64,000 nucleotides of DNA from Dyadobacter sp. CY356 (GTDB lineage Bacteria > Bacteroidota > Bacteroidia > Cytophagales > Spirosomataceae). The position numbers and the translations under genes are program-made. Below, in pieces: positions 36,112 to 46,690 of the stretch. The notes under the pieces are model-generated. The model ran no database searches and was not told where the DNA came from. It saw only the letters and a program-made list of their open reading frames with translations. Numbering within the stretch: the first letter of the stretch is position 1; the number at the start of each line of letters is the position of its first letter. The stretch is taken from contig NZ_JAJTSZ010000001.1 in assembly GCF_021440195.1 (NCBI RefSeq), positions 1,240,001 through 1,304,000 on the forward strand, read 5' to 3'.

Positions 36112-36939
36112 CTATTTGGTAATATTGATGATTAAAATTCCCAGTGTACTGATACCTCCTACAATCGTAGCAATAAGAGGAACCGTTCTGATACGGCTGT
36201 CAGTGTCCAACATTTTTGATTTAACAGGTTCTACATAAATGACGTCGTTTTTATGCAGATAATAGTAAGGGGAATTAAAAATATCTCTTGCTGTTAGATC
36301 TATCTTGGCATATTCTCTCTTGCCATTTTCTTCTCTGATAATCATTACGTTACTTCTGTTACCATAAATTGTTAAATCCCCAGCCATGCTTAATACTTCG
36401 GGCAGCGTTATCTTCTCGTCAGGAATTACGTACACTGACGGAGTCTTTACTTCACCAAGAACTGATACCTTAAAATTTAGATTACGGACCATTACGGATG
36501 GTTCTTTAAGGAAATTAAGGAGGCGTAAGCGGATCGAATCGGCAGCAACAGAAGTAGTTAGACCTTTAATTTTTATCTTGCCAATCATTGGCATCTCAAT
36601 ATAACCTTCCAAGTTTACAAGATACCCTAATGGTTGCAATCTTGCTCCACTGCTAACAGAAGAATAATTTGTGCTTGCAGTCATAGCTGTATTTGCCGTA
36701 TTAAACATTTCATTCGCTTCTGAGTTTAAACTTCCTACCACGATGGATAAAAGATCGTTACTTTGTATCGTAGGAATATAATTCTGTGTGACATCCTGAG
36801 AATGTAATCTCGAACTATCCCCTTGAAAATACACAATCGTCTTAGGTGAAACGCAAGATGTCGCTCCTCCCCATATCACAAGATATAATAAAGCGATAAA
36901 AGCACTGTAACCGGATATTTTGGAAAAGGTGTTCTTCAT
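36112..36939 (-). CDS. wza: Wza-type outer-membrane polysaccharide export lipoprotein
   Basis: 275 residues. Lipoprotein signal IALLYLVIWGGATSC with Cys followed by VSPKTIVYFQGD. Poly_export domain: YIPTIQSNDLLSIVVGSLNS, then GYLVNLEGYIEMPMIGKIKI, and an SLBB repeat FKVSVLGEVKTPSVYVIPDE. A C-terminal hydrophobic stretch (TVPLIATIVGGISTLGILII) may be the membrane-spanning helix. It forms the outer-membrane exit for the polymer. Co-directional with wzc, 62 bp apart. Confidence 0.92.
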   Translation of the reverse strand: MKNTFSKISGYSAFIALLYLVIWGGATSCVSPKTIVYFQGDSSRLHSQDVTQNYIPTIQSNDLLSIVVGSLNSEANEMFNTANTAMTASTNYSSVSSGARLQPLGYLVNLEGYIEMPMIGKIKIKGLTTSVAADSIRLRLLNFLKEPSVMVRNLNFKVSVLGEVKTPSVYVIPDEKITLPEVLSMAGDLTIYGNRSNVMIIREENGKREYAKIDLTARDIFNSPYYYLHKNDVIYVEPVKSKMLDTDSRIRTVPLIATIVGGISTLGILIINITK

Positions 36940-37165
36940 AAGTCGTTGAAAAATGTCGGTTTGAAAAAATTAAATTGTTGATGGTAAGTAGCTTAAACAG
37001 GTTTGTCAGAAAACAGGATTTGTGGTGTCTAATATTTTCTGTTTCAATTAAAATTATCAGCGTTTTTGACCAATTCTTAGCAAAGTTATATAAACTTCTT
37101 TTCAATACTACTAAAATTGTCATAAATTTCTATTTGAAATGTAGAATAAATTCTAGCATTTCAAA

Positions 37166-37900
37166 TCAGGCACTCAATAATTTTTCGTTTTGAAAGTCGT
37201 ACTTTGTAAGCCAGGATGCTTTGTCACCTTTGGAGATTAAATCCAAATGCTGCATCCGGTGTGCGTCAGTGCCCAAAAAGGTGATCAGTTTGTTACGTAA
37301 AAGCCAGTCTGCCATTTTATGGACATTCTCGCCGTAGTAACCGCCAAGGGATAATATGTTGACCTGCAACTCGCAGCCCTGGTCAGATAATTTTTTGAAA
37401 ACAGAGGGGTCAGAATAGAAGTATGTGTAACGCTCCGGATGTGCCAAAACCGGTTGGAATCCTTTTTCAATGATTTTGAAAAGAGTCTCGGAGGTATTCA
37501 TTAAAGGGGTGGAGTAGGGAAGTTCCACCAAAAGCCTGTTTCCCGGTAAAGTTAAAAGTCCTTGTCCGGTATTCAGGGTTTGTACAAAGTGTTCGTCGAT
37601 AAAATATTCAGCGGCCGCGTTGATCTCAACGGTAAGCCCTGCGATCCGGCAGGCGCTGCGCACATCTTCCAGTCCGGATTGTATGGCTTCGGGGGTGTTG
37701 CGGTAGCAGTCCCACATCACATGGGGTGTGGTGTAGATTTTGGAAAAGCCAAGATCCTGCATTTTTTGAACCATTGCTACGGACTCTTCGACGGTTTCAA
37801 CACCGTCGTCAATTCCGGGGATCAGATGAGAATGGATATCCATCCCAATCCTTTCAAGGTTCACTTCTTTTATCTTCTTATCGAATAACCAGTTGAGCAT
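37166..37900 (-). CDS. CpsB/YwqE-type PHP tyrosine-protein phosphatase
   Basis: 244 residues. Metal-binding motifs of the PHP fold: MDIHSHLIPGIDDG (20-33), YTTPHVMWDCY, VELPYSTPLMN, FQPVLAHPERYTYF and ITFLGTDAHRM. Family members dephosphorylate the tyrosine kinase of capsule assembly; here that is Wzc, two genes downstream. It begins the exopolysaccharide cluster in transcription order, so a regulatory role is fitting. Mn2+-type enzyme, cytoplasmic. Confidence 0.92.
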   Translation of the reverse strand: MLNWLFDKKIKEVNLERIGMDIHSHLIPGIDDGVETVEESVAMVQKMQDLGFSKIYTTPHVMWDCYRNTPEAIQSGLEDVRSACRIAGLTVEINAAAEYFIDEHFVQTLNTGQGLLTLPGNRLLVELPYSTPLMNTSETLFKIIEKGFQPVLAHPERYTYFYSDPSVFKKLSDQGCELQVNILSLGGYYGENVHKMADWLLRNKLITFLGTDAHRMQHLDLISKGDKASWLTKYDFQNEKLLSA

Positions 37901-38342
37901 AATGTTTTTTTTGCCCTGATAAAGACCTTCTCCGGATATGCGCGGATGGGGCTGTTACTTATTTCAGGAATATCGTGTATTAAAGGGTACAGCAAATTTA
38001 ATGTAAAAAACGGCACACTTCACAGAATATTGCTTGGAATATTTCAATTTTAATACAAAATTCACAATTGTTTGATTTGTTTATCAACATTCCTTTTTTT
38101 TAATGGACTATACTTTTTTCTATCCTAGCCCACAGATAAATTCTATCAGCCGGTAGAGAAAGTTTGATAAACCTTCGAGCCGGAATTTTGTGAAATTTAA
38201 TTTTTACGGGTAACAAGGATGCTGCTTACAAAATAATGCAGTGAAAAACGGCTGATACGAAAGGATTTTCTGCAACAGCGCAGAGCGATATTACGTAAGG
38301 TTAAGTATAAACTTTTCAGGTTTTTGATCCTTTGCTGATGTT
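37901..38342. promoter_or_regulatory. Divergent promoter region of the exopolysaccharide locus and a type IX-sorted protein
   Basis: About 440 bp between divergent starts, A/T rich in the middle. No ORF or clear hairpin is seen; it presumably contains the main promoter of the polysaccharide genes. Confidence 0.5.
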
Positions 38343-40082
38343 ATGGGAAAAATTCTATTTTTGACCGGATTTATTTTCTGTTTGACGCTAAAACTGCAGG
38401 CGCAAAAAGTGGACTGCGGTAACATCGGTTTTGAACAGGGCACCGCCAGTGGCTGGATCCTTACAAACGGGACCGTCGAAAACGTTGGAAGCACAGTGGT
38501 TTACACCAACGAAACTGCCGGTATATACGCAAATGGTCATTTGGTGACAAAAACCTCTGACGGCAATGATCCAAAGATAACATCAGAAGCAATCCCGATG
38601 GTTGCACCGGGAAGCAATTATTCGCTCAGGATCGGAAATACGATGATGGGAAGCCGTTTTGACCGGGCGAAAACTACCTTTGTGGTCGGGCCTGATAACA
38701 CGCTTTTTCAATACAAGTTTGCCATATTGTTAGAAAACCCCAGAAATGATCACCAGCCTTATCAAAAGCCTGGCTTTAATATCCGGATCTATGATGCGAG
38801 CGGAAATGATATTGCTTGCAGTAATTATGATATTCAGCTCGAGGCCTCAAACACGGTCGATGGTTTTAAAACCCAGGGCGATATTCAGTACCGCAACTGG
38901 ACGACAGGCGCGATGGATCTGAGAGATCACATCGGTGAGACGATCACCGTGGAGGTGACAGCGCACGGCTGCACAAAAAAGAAACATTTTGGTTATGCCT
39001 ATTTTGACGCGCAGTGCACCAAATCAGAAGTAAGACAAGCGGCAAACTGTCCGGATGAAAACGGCTATTTGACCCTGATGGCACCGGCCGGTTTTGGCAA
39101 GTACACATGGAGCAACGGGGCCACAAGCGAACAGATCAAAGTGAGGGCGAATCTAGGAGATCAATACTGGGTCAAACTGGTGCCGGTAGGAAGCCTGGAT
39201 GAATCATGCGCGCTGCAAATGGATTACACCATTGCGTTCAAACAAATTGATTCAACGCTGGTCAGAACGATCTGTGAGGGGGAAAGTGTGGCAGTTGGTG
39301 ATACCACTTACCGGACAAGCGGGAGTTTCAGTAGGCATGTGATCCAAAGCAGCGTATGTGACAGCACCGTTCATCTTGATCTCACAGTGAATCCTGCGGC
39401 CAGATATAGTCAAACGATTACGATATGTCAGGGAGACAGTCTGGCTGTTGGAGGTTCTGTTTACCGTACTTCCGGGACTTACGAGAATGTGCTGAGCACC
39501 AGCCTTGGCTGTGATAGTACGGTGATTACAGAATTGAAAGTAGATGAGCTGAATCTGGCTGCGATGCAGAATCTTTATATCACCCAGGGAGACAGTGTGC
39601 AGCTTCACGCGGTTGTTGAGCCTGCCGGCAGTTACAGCTACATCTGGCAGCCGCCAGCCTCGCTGAGCTGCCCAAGCTGCCCGGACACCTGGGCTCATCC
39701 GGGTTCAACGACAGAGTATAGTCTGGTGGTTTCGGATCTAAATAAGGTCTGTACCAGGGATACAAAACTAACAGTGCAGGTAAGACCCTGCGGCATATAC
39801 CCGCCGACTGCTTTTTCTCCAAACCATGACGGGGACAATGATGTTTTTTTTGTTTATGGTAACAGCTGCGTAAGTATCGTCAAAAAAATGGTGATCTACA
39901 ACCGGTGGGGACAGGTGGTTTATATGAAAGAAAATTTCGCAGCGTCTGAACCCTCAAACGGCTGGGATGGTAATTACAAAGGCCAGCCCACAGAACCCGG
40001 CGTTTATCCCTACAAGATCAAAGTGGAGTTTAAAAGTGGGGAGCTGGCAGATTACAAAGGGATTGTGACGCTCTTGAAGTAA
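38343..40082 (+). CDS. Secreted protein with type IX (CHU_C / gliding-motility) C-terminal sorting domain
   Basis: 579 residues. Signal peptide MGKILFLTGFIFCLTLKLQA|QK. N-terminal beta-sandwich with DCGNIGFEQGTASGWILTNG and a later TVEVTAHGCTKKKHFGYAYF, a lectin/CBM-like PKD neighbour. Two similar repeats follow (TICEGESVAVGDTTYRTSGS and TICQGDSLAVGGSVYRTSGT, roughly 300-390). Type-B sorting domain at the end: YPPTAFSPNHDGDNDVFFVY, MVIYNRWGQVVYM, NGWDGNYKGQPTEPGVYPYK. Exported to the cell surface by type IX secretion; role unknown. Divergent from the exopolysaccharide genes. Confidence 0.85.
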   Translation: MGKILFLTGFIFCLTLKLQAQKVDCGNIGFEQGTASGWILTNGTVENVGSTVVYTNETAGIYANGHLVTKTSDGNDPKITSEAIPMVAPGSNYSLRIGNTMMGSRFDRAKTTFVVGPDNTLFQYKFAILLENPRNDHQPYQKPGFNIRIYDASGNDIACSNYDIQLEASNTVDGFKTQGDIQYRNWTTGAMDLRDHIGETITVEVTAHGCTKKKHFGYAYFDAQCTKSEVRQAANCPDENGYLTLMAPAGFGKYTWSNGATSEQIKVRANLGDQYWVKLVPVGSLDESCALQMDYTIAFKQIDSTLVRTICEGESVAVGDTTYRTSGSFSRHVIQSSVCDSTVHLDLTVNPAARYSQTITICQGDSLAVGGSVYRTSGTYENVLSTSLGCDSTVITELKVDELNLAAMQNLYITQGDSVQLHAVVEPAGSYSYIWQPPASLSCPSCPDTWAHPGSTTEYSLVVSDLNKVCTRDTKLTVQVRPCGIYPPTAFSPNHDGDNDVFFVYGNSCVSIVKKMVIYNRWGQVVYMKENFAASEPSNGWDGNYKGQPTEPGVYPYKIKVEFKSGELADYKGIVTLLK

Positions 40083-40144
40083 GTATCAACCCGTCCTGAG
40101 GATAGCTCACTTCAATATCTGGTGTTTTTCATATGGTCTTAGAT

Positions 40145-41917
40145 TCAGCCAACTGATTCGTGCTGGTCTTTTCCCATCAGATCAGAAAAGATCTGACTGT
40201 TTGCCCTTAGCTCAGCGTATGTTCCTTCATCAATCAGACGCCCGTCTTTTAGGATGTAGATATAATCAAACTTTGGCAGCAGATGTAGCCTGTGAAGCGC
40301 TGAGAGCACGGCCTTATCTTTAAATGCTTCAAACATATGATCATAGATCAAAGCTTCTGTTTTCGGATCGACGCTGCTGGTGGGCTCATCCAAAAGAATG
40401 ATATCACTGGATTTGGCAGCCAGAACACCGCGGGCCAGCGCAAGCCGCTGTTTTTGTCCGCCTGAAAGGTTCACGCCTTTTTCCTGTATGTTCGACTGCA
40501 GGCCATTGGGAAGCTTTTCAAGCACGGAGCTGAACTGGGCTGTATCACAAACATGGCTGATCTCAGCGTCTGAGAAAGGAAGTCCGAGCGTAATATTGTA
40601 TTCGATTGTATTTTCAAAGATCTCAGGGTCCTGCGGAAACAAGGTGACAGTACCAGCCAGCATTTCAAGCGGAACGACTTCTTTTTCATCCACCTGCACG
40701 GTTGCATCTTTTTCAGCATTGTATAGACCCCTCAAAAGCGCCAGAAGCGTACTTTTACCGCTACCACTTTCTCCAATGAAAGCAACGCGCCCTCCTTTTT
40801 GAATGCGGATATTCAGACTGTGTAGGCTATGCGCCTTTTTTTCCTGATGATAGATTGCAGCATGTGAAAAGTTAAGATTTTTGATCTGTATCTGCTTCCA
40901 GTTTTCTGGCAAAGAGCCCTGCTCGTCTGTATTATGGTGTGCCGCGTAAGCCTCACTGATACTGCGGGCTGTTTGCACTTCTGTATTATAGCGGATGATT
41001 TCAGTATACTGCCAGGCGACATCTTGAAAAACGCTGGTAAACTGATTGACGTAGCCTAGCAGCGTTACCAGTCCGCCGACAAGAAAAATGGTACCCGGAA
41101 CATAGTTTTGATATACATAACCCACCGTGACCACCACGTAAATCAGCCCTATGAAAAGACTGGCGACAAACCATTTCCATTCATTGATAACGACTGTTTT
41201 TAAAAAAGAAGGAAAAACCTGGGCTACTTTGGTTTGAAGCGCTTCTTGCATGCGCTTTTCAAGCCGAAGGGTGATCACGGTGATAATATTGGAAAGACTG
41301 TCAAAAAGTGTCGAGGAAACAATGTGCTCTTTTTCGTTGGTCTCATCCAGTGCTTTGACCAGGGGCTTATCAAACCTGAATATGACAAGCACGTTGATGA
41401 TCCCGATCAAAACGCCGATACTTCCATACAACGGAGAGAAGTAGACAATGGCGGCAAAAGAGAAAACAAATTTTGAAAAGGCATGAAGAAACATAAACCC
41501 GTTTTGAAAGAATTCTTTCAAGGCTTCATAAGCTTTTCTGATCCGGTTGATCGTTGCTCCACTGTGATGATCCTGATGCCAGCGGATGGGCAGATGCAGC
41601 GACTGATGATAAAGCTCATCAAGAAAATTGCGGCTCAGATCAAAGGCCAGCTTTCTTTCCATCACGCGCGCCGGCCCGTGAAAGGCCCATTCCAGAAGAC
41701 TCAGGCCGATGTAGGCGCCGGCATACCACCAGACATTTTTGAGAACTTCGGTCCCTTTGGTTTGCAGCGACTGCACAAACCAGCCATACAGTATCGGTTG
41801 CATGGCAAGGACCAGATTGGCCATGATAAACATGCCATATATTAAAAGGTAGCGTTTTTTCTGCTGGCGGGCATAACGCCAGGAAATGGCAAGAAGGGCA
41901 ATGTAAGGGTTACGCAT
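40145..41917 (-). CDS. ABC-type exporter with fused membrane and ATPase domains
   Basis: 590 residues. Six membrane segments in the first ~310 residues (YLLIYGMFIMANLVLAMQPI, FSFAAIVYFSPLYGSIGVLI, WFVASLFIGLIYVVVTVGYV), then an ATPase domain: Walker A IGESGSGKSTLLALLR (near 382), signature NLSGGQKQRLALARG, Walker B SDIILLDEPTSSVD (near 507), H-loop SALHRLHLL (H at the switch position). Half-transporter that should homodimerise. Substrate not recognisable; lipid, peptide or drug are possible. Not obviously tied to neighbours. Confidence 0.88.
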   Translation of the reverse strand: MRNPYIALLAISWRYARQQKKRYLLIYGMFIMANLVLAMQPILYGWFVQSLQTKGTEVLKNVWWYAGAYIGLSLLEWAFHGPARVMERKLAFDLSRNFLDELYHQSLHLPIRWHQDHHSGATINRIRKAYEALKEFFQNGFMFLHAFSKFVFSFAAIVYFSPLYGSIGVLIGIINVLVIFRFDKPLVKALDETNEKEHIVSSTLFDSLSNIITVITLRLEKRMQEALQTKVAQVFPSFLKTVVINEWKWFVASLFIGLIYVVVTVGYVYQNYVPGTIFLVGGLVTLLGYVNQFTSVFQDVAWQYTEIIRYNTEVQTARSISEAYAAHHNTDEQGSLPENWKQIQIKNLNFSHAAIYHQEKKAHSLHSLNIRIQKGGRVAFIGESGSGKSTLLALLRGLYNAEKDATVQVDEKEVVPLEMLAGTVTLFPQDPEIFENTIEYNITLGLPFSDAEISHVCDTAQFSSVLEKLPNGLQSNIQEKGVNLSGGQKQRLALARGVLAAKSSDIILLDEPTSSVDPKTEALIYDHMFEAFKDKAVLSALHRLHLLPKFDYIYILKDGRLIDEGTYAELRANSQIFSDLMGKDQHESVG

Positions 41918-42095
41918 TCAGATGGTTATTTCAATGGCAAAGATAAAGCGAATGTTTCTTCTGTTAAAATGCTTGTGGCAGTTTGGTAGTAAGAAATATT
42001 ATTTCCTTCCGGCAGACAGTAGTTTATGATGAATTTTCTTCTTTTTATAAATGAAAGATAACATCAAATCCAAAACCTTGTTAAGACCAAAACTT

Positions 42096-42740
42096 ATGAA
42101 GAAGACAATAAATTTATTTTCAGCGCTTTTAGCCCTTACGGTTTTAATCAGTGCGGTCTGTGCCCCTAAACAGGACGGGTGGATCTCGATCTTTGATGGC
42201 AAATCATTAAAAGGCTGGAAAGTGGGCAACAACGCAAACTCATTTTCAATTGAAGATGGCGCTATAAAAGTCAACGGCCCGGTGGGCCATTTGTTTTATG
42301 AAGGGCCTGTTAAAAATCACATGTTTAAAAACTTTGAATTCAAAGCCCAGGTGATGACTAAACCAGGCGCGAATTCCGGGATTTATATTCATACCACTTA
42401 CCAGGAAACCGGCTGGCCATCCAAGGGATACGAGGTGCAGGTAAACAACTCGCACACAGACTGGAAACGTACAGGCAGTCTTTATAACATCCAGGACGTA
42501 AAGGAAACCTACGTAAAAGACAACGAGTGGTATACCGAATATATCAAAGTGGAAGGAAAACACATTACCATTAAAATAAATGACAAGACCGTTGTGGACT
42601 ACGAGGAAAACGATACAGATAAAAGATCAGCCGGCGAAAAAGACAGAATCCTAAGCAGCGGCACCTTCGCTTTGCAAGCCCATGATCCAAACAGCACCGT
42701 TTACTTTAAAGATATCATGGTTAAACCATTAACCGAGTAG
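42096..42740 (+). CDS. Secreted DUF1080 (3-keto-disaccharide hydrolase-like) protein
   Basis: 214 residues from the ATG at 42096, which opens a good signal peptide (MKKTINLFSALLALTVLISA); an earlier start adds 15 charged residues. The domain reads WISIFDGKSLKGWKVGNNAN, NFEFKAQVMTKPGANSGIYI, GWPSKGYEVQVNNSH and SGTFALQAHDPNSTVYFKDI, which is the DUF1080 concanavalin-like fold. Members cleave or bind sugars and are abundant in Bacteroidota. Followed by a strong terminator. Confidence 0.88.
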   Translation: MKKTINLFSALLALTVLISAVCAPKQDGWISIFDGKSLKGWKVGNNANSFSIEDGAIKVNGPVGHLFYEGPVKNHMFKNFEFKAQVMTKPGANSGIYIHTTYQETGWPSKGYEVQVNNSHTDWKRTGSLYNIQDVKETYVKDNEWYTEYIKVEGKHITIKINDKTVVDYEENDTDKRSAGEKDRILSSGTFALQAHDPNSTVYFKDIMVKPLTE

Positions 42741-42768
42741 CAGATTTTAAACAACTAAAAACCAAAAA

Positions 42769-42819
42769 GGGAGTTTTGCATCAGAGATTAAAACCTGACC
42801 TGCAAAACTCCCGTTTTTT
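42769..42819 (+). terminator. Intrinsic terminator of the DUF1080 gene
   Basis: 12-bp stem GGGAGTTTTGCA/TGCAAAACTCCC followed by a G and eight T. Confidence 0.85.
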
Positions 42820-42846
42820 TTAGGATCAAAACTGCCGCGTTTAGCA

Positions 42847-43230
42847 TCAACCGATAGCTTCTTGAATTTCTGCGGCGAGCTGCTCTATTGAATTTTGTTT
42901 TGTTAAAACCTTTTGAATCATAAGACCCACCTTGTCCTGTATCTCAAAGCTTGGCTTTGAGCCCGAAAGTATATAAATGGGAGTGTTATCAATGCCTGGG
43001 ATTTTTCTGAGCGCCTGAATTGAATCAATCGCTTCCATATAAGGCATGTTCCAGTCCATAAATATGTAATCAGGAATGTTGATCACCTGTTTATTTAAAA
43101 AGTCAATGGCATCCGGGCAATTGAAAGCATAATCGCAGGTTGCATCAGGGTCTGCGATGCTTAAAGCGTCGGCAAAAATGATATGATCGTCCTGATCATC
43201 ATCAATAAGAAGAAATGCGCGATTTTTCAT
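42847..43230 (-). CDS. Single-domain response regulator
   Basis: 127 residues, receiver domain only. Acidic pocket LLIDDDQDDH (7-16), phospho-acceptor Asp in DYIFMDWNMPYM (about residue 58), Ser/Thr position ILSGSK and Lys in VLTKQN. No output domain: signals by protein contact, for example as a phosphate shuttle or a partner of hybrid kinases. Divergent from a second stand-alone receiver at 43341, with a 110-bp shared promoter space. Confidence 0.88.
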   Translation of the reverse strand: MKNRAFLLIDDDQDDHIIFADALSIADPDATCDYAFNCPDAIDFLNKQVINIPDYIFMDWNMPYMEAIDSIQALRKIPGIDNTPIYILSGSKPSFEIQDKVGLMIQKVLTKQNSIEQLAAEIQEAIG

Positions 43231-43340
43231 ATCCCGGAAGTGTTACTTGTAGTTTTTCTAAATAATGAAAATATCATTCCACAAAAAATAATTTTGTACT
43301 TTTGTGCATGGCTTTTATTAATGAAGAAGAAATTTTAATT

Positions 43341-43736
43341 ATGGATAACAAGACTGTTCATCTGGCAGATGACGATGAGGACGACAGAATGTTATTTAAA
43401 GAAGCGCTGCAGGAGACTGATCCGGATGTCAATGTCATCGAAGCCCAGAATGGTAAAGAGCTTATCGAAAACTTAAAAAACGAAAATGATCTGGATGACA
43501 CGGTCATTGTCGTCGATATGAACATGCCCAAAATGAACGGAATTGAAGCGATCAAAGCGATCAGAGACGATTTTAAGCTATCTGATGTGCCAGCGGTCAT
43601 GCTTTCAACATCGAGTAGTCCGGAGCTAAAAAAGAAAGCGATCGAAGCAGGCGCCACAGAGTATTTTACCAAGCCAAACTCTTTTATCGCCTTGATTGCT
43701 ATTGCCAAAAAAATATTTTTCAGGTTCTTCAAGTAA
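43341..43736 (+). CDS. Single-domain response regulator
   Basis: 131 residues from MDNKTVHLADDDEDDR; two earlier in-frame starts (43302, 43308) add up to 13 residues. Acidic pocket ADDDEDDRMLF, Asp in VIVVDMNMPKMNGIEAIKAI, Thr/Ser in VMLSTSSSPELKKKAIE, Lys in TEYFTKPNSF. Receiver only, no output domain. Divergent from the regulator at 42847; the two differ in sequence and probably serve different partners. Confidence 0.88.
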   Translation: MDNKTVHLADDDEDDRMLFKEALQETDPDVNVIEAQNGKELIENLKNENDLDDTVIVVDMNMPKMNGIEAIKAIRDDFKLSDVPAVMLSTSSSPELKKKAIEAGATEYFTKPNSFIALIAIAKKIFFRFFK

Positions 43737-43889
43737 CAAACTGCGATTATTATCCGCAATTTCGCCGGCAGTGTGGAAATCCGGTACTCAAAATTTTAGC
43801 TGATACTTCCCTGAAAACGCTGTGCCCGGAGTCTTTAAATCAAAAAATGATTCGCGCCCAGCGCGGCAGGCATCTGCCCAACACTGCAT

Positions 43890-44828
43890 TTAAATTTTAT
43901 TTTCCTGATAGCCGTTAGCAACATGACGGTACTGAGAAGGAGAAATCCCCTCTGATTTTTTAAACTGCCGTCCAAAATAATTAAGATCTGAAAATCCAAG
44001 CTGATAACAAACATCTGAAATGCTTGCTTTCGAATCACTGAGCAAAGACTTTGCTTTCTTGATCTTTTCCTTCAAAATAAATTCCACCGGACTAATGCTG
44101 AATTCCCTTTTAAAGGCGCGGTAAAACGATGCGCGGCTCATGCAGGCTTTTTCGCTAAGCTGCTCAACCTGAATCTTCTCACCAATATTGGCTTTAATAT
44201 AATGCAGCACATAAGCCAGCGGACTGTCCTGCTGCGGATACTGGTCTTGCTGCGCTGAGTAAAGATGCTGGGTTTGTATGATATGAACGATCAGCTCCTG
44301 TAAAGTAAGATCTGCCAAAATATCTTTTCCAAGCGCATTGCCAGAGCAGATATGGATCAGTTTATTGATGCTTTGGGCCAGATCGATATTGTTAAGAAAA
44401 TGATACTGGTTATGCTCAAGTTGCCAGTACTGATCCTTGCCACAGCGCGGATACTGCTCATTGAGCCGGTCAACGATCTGCTGTATTTTGGTCTGATCCA
44501 GCGCGAGCGCAATGCACTGGGTGGGGTTGCTCTCAGATGCTTCGGGGAAATCTATTTTCATCTTCACATGGGCAGGTACCAGCACAGTCTCACCAGGAAG
44601 ATAATCAAAACCGGGTTGGTCAAACAAATGCATCACCTTTTTACCGCGCAGCATACTGGTCACGACAAAATCAGTAAAACTTAGCGGCACGAGTGCACAA
44701 GGCTTTTGTGTTTCAAACAAATTCAGCTCACAGTTTTCAAGGGTGAAAGCGCGCCTGTTTTCAACCAGGGTCTTCATTGATTTTTGAGAGGAAACAGCAA
44801 TTTGGTTTAACTTGAATCCGGATGACAT
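43890..44828 (-). CDS. AraC-family transcription regulator of the aldehyde dehydrogenase pair
   Basis: 312 residues. N-terminal cupin-like sensor domain (about 40-180) and C-terminal pair of helix-turn-helix: [60 protein letters not shown] then [12 protein letters not shown]. It points away from the aldehyde dehydrogenase gene with about 210 bp between starts. The AraC + aldehyde dehydrogenase + DUF779 set is a recurrent aldehyde-response arrangement; the inducer is not known. Confidence 0.88.
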   Translation of the reverse strand: MSSGFKLNQIAVSSQKSMKTLVENRRAFTLENCELNLFETQKPCALVPLSFTDFVVTSMLRGKKVMHLFDQPGFDYLPGETVLVPAHVKMKIDFPEASESNPTQCIALALDQTKIQQIVDRLNEQYPRCGKDQYWQLEHNQYHFLNNIDLAQSINKLIHICSGNALGKDILADLTLQELIVHIIQTQHLYSAQQDQYPQQDSPLAYVLHYIKANIGEKIQVEQLSEKACMSRASFYRAFKREFSISPVEFILKEKIKKAKSLLSDSKASISDVCYQLGFSDLNYFGRQFKKSEGISPSQYRHVANGYQENKI

Positions 44829-45041
44829 AACAGTGACAGGAATGAAGTATGAACTGGGTTACCGGCAATCAGTTTTAAGTGAATTACCAATAGGCTAACG
44901 CCAAAAAGCTACATAAAGGTACTGGATATTTTATTTTTTTTGAGAATATTATCCTATTATCTGAATCAATAGTGCCAGTATAAATACTGGCCCTGCGCTA
45001 AGTTTGTGATCATTAATCACAAGACAAAAACCTTTAAGTAT

Positions 45042-46583
45042 ATGGAAACGCTGGAAGCAGAAAATAAATCACAGCTAAGTGCAACCCTTGCCAAAAGACC
45101 TGAGTTTAAAGCTCAGTATGAAAACTTTATCGGTGGCAGATTTGTAGCGCCTGTTAAAGGGGAATATTTTGATAACATCTCGCCGGTCGATGGTAAGGTA
45201 TTCACCAAAGCAGCCCGCTCAGGAAAAGAAGATATTGAGCTGGCTCTGGATGCAGCCCATGAAGCATTTAAAACCTGGAGTAAAACCTCTGCGACATACA
45301 GAAGTAATCTGATGCTTAAAATTGCGCAGGTGATCGAGGAAAATCTTGAATACCTGGCAGTCGTCGAAGCGATTGATAACGGAAAAGCAATTCGTGAGAC
45401 CAGAGCAGCGGATCTGCCGCTTTGCATTGACCACTTCCGGTATTTTGCAGGTGTGATCCGCGCAGAAGAAGGCGGTATTTCAGAGCATGATGAAAATACG
45501 GTGTCCATTGTTTTGCATGAGCCGCTTGGCGTGGTGGCACAGATCATCCCGTGGAATTTTCCGCTTCTGATGGCAACCTGGAAAATTGCCCCTGCTTTGG
45601 CTTCGGGCTGCTGCGTGGTCGTAAAACCAGCCGAGCAGACGCCAACCTCTATTATGTGTCTGATGGAGCTGATCGGTGATATTCTGCCCGCCGGCGTTTT
45701 AAATATTGTAACAGGCTTTGGCACAGAAGCAGGAAAACCGCTTGCATCCTCACCAAGAGTAGCCAAGGTCTCATTTACAGGCGAGACGACCACCGGCCGG
45801 CTGATCATGCAGTATGCCTCTGAGAATCTGATTCCGGTAACCATGGAGCTGGGCGGTAAATCACCCAATATTTTCTTCTCTTCGGTGGCAGACCAGGATG
45901 ATGCTTTTTTTGATAAGGCCATCGAAGGCGCTGTCATGTTTGCTTTAAATCAGGGAGAAGTTTGCACCTGCCCGTCCAGGATCCTGGTTCAGGAAGATAT
46001 CTATGATAAATTTATGAGCCGCGTCATTGAGCGCACCAAAGCAATCCGGATGGGCCATCCGCTGGATAGCGGTACGATGATGGGCGCTCAGGCTTCAAAT
46101 GATCAGTACGAAAAAATACTTTCGTATCTGAAAATCGGTAAAGAGGAAGGGGCCGAAGTATTGTGTGGGGGAGAGGCCCAGCGGTTTGAAAACGGGATTT
46201 CGGGCGGCTATTACATCCAGCCGACACTTTTTAAGGGCCATAACAAAATGCGCATTTTTCAGGAGGAAATCTTTGGACCTGTGGCGTGCGTGACCACTTT
46301 TAAAACAGTTGAAGAAGCTATCCAGATTGCCAATGATACCATGTATGGTCTGGGCGCCGGGGTCTGGACGCGCGATGCACACCAGATTTACCAGGTGCCG
46401 CGCGCAATTCAGGCCGGCCGTCTCTGGGTCAACAATTACCATGCTTACCCGGCGCATGCACCCTTTGGCGGTTATAAAAAATCCGGTTTTGGCCGTGAGA
46501 ACCATAAAATGATGCTCGGCTACTACCGCCAGACAAAAAATATGCTCATTTCTTATGACCGCAACGCGCTAGGATTTTTCTGA
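45042..46583 (+). CDS. NAD(P)-dependent aldehyde dehydrogenase (ExaC/AldB-like)
   Basis: 513 residues from [10 protein letters not shown]; a longer reading from a GTG at 45006 is unlikely. Motifs: [70 protein letters not shown] with catalytic Glu (near 268), [15 protein letters not shown] with catalytic Cys (near 310), [14 protein letters not shown], and [20 protein letters not shown]. Cytoplasmic oxidation of short-chain aldehydes to acids. Controlled by the divergent AraC gene; terminated by a hairpin, with DUF779 following. Confidence 0.92.
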   Translation: METLEAENKSQLSATLAKRPEFKAQYENFIGGRFVAPVKGEYFDNISPVDGKVFTKAARSGKEDIELALDAAHEAFKTWSKTSATYRSNLMLKIAQVIEENLEYLAVVEAIDNGKAIRETRAADLPLCIDHFRYFAGVIRAEEGGISEHDENTVSIVLHEPLGVVAQIIPWNFPLLMATWKIAPALASGCCVVVKPAEQTPTSIMCLMELIGDILPAGVLNIVTGFGTEAGKPLASSPRVAKVSFTGETTTGRLIMQYASENLIPVTMELGGKSPNIFFSSVADQDDAFFDKAIEGAVMFALNQGEVCTCPSRILVQEDIYDKFMSRVIERTKAIRMGHPLDSGTMMGAQASNDQYEKILSYLKIGKEEGAEVLCGGEAQRFENGISGGYYIQPTLFKGHNKMRIFQEEIFGPVACVTTFKTVEEAIQIANDTMYGLGAGVWTRDAHQIYQVPRAIQAGRLWVNNYHAYPAHAPFGGYKKSGFGRENHKMMLGYYRQTKNMLISYDRNALGFF

Positions 46584-46595
46584 TCCTAAAAACAG

Positions 46596-46654
46596 GCTGC
46601 GGCTTGCGGATGGCAAAAAATAGTTTGCCGCGCGCACAAGCCGCAGCATTTTTT
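46596..46654 (+). terminator. Intrinsic terminator between aldehyde dehydrogenase and DUF779
   Basis: 11-bp stem GCTGCGGCTTG/CAAGCCGCAGC with A then six T. May only attenuate, since DUF779 follows 36 bp later. Confidence 0.75.
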
Positions 46655-46690
46655 GCGTTCAAAAATTAGATCCATTTAAAACCTGTAAAG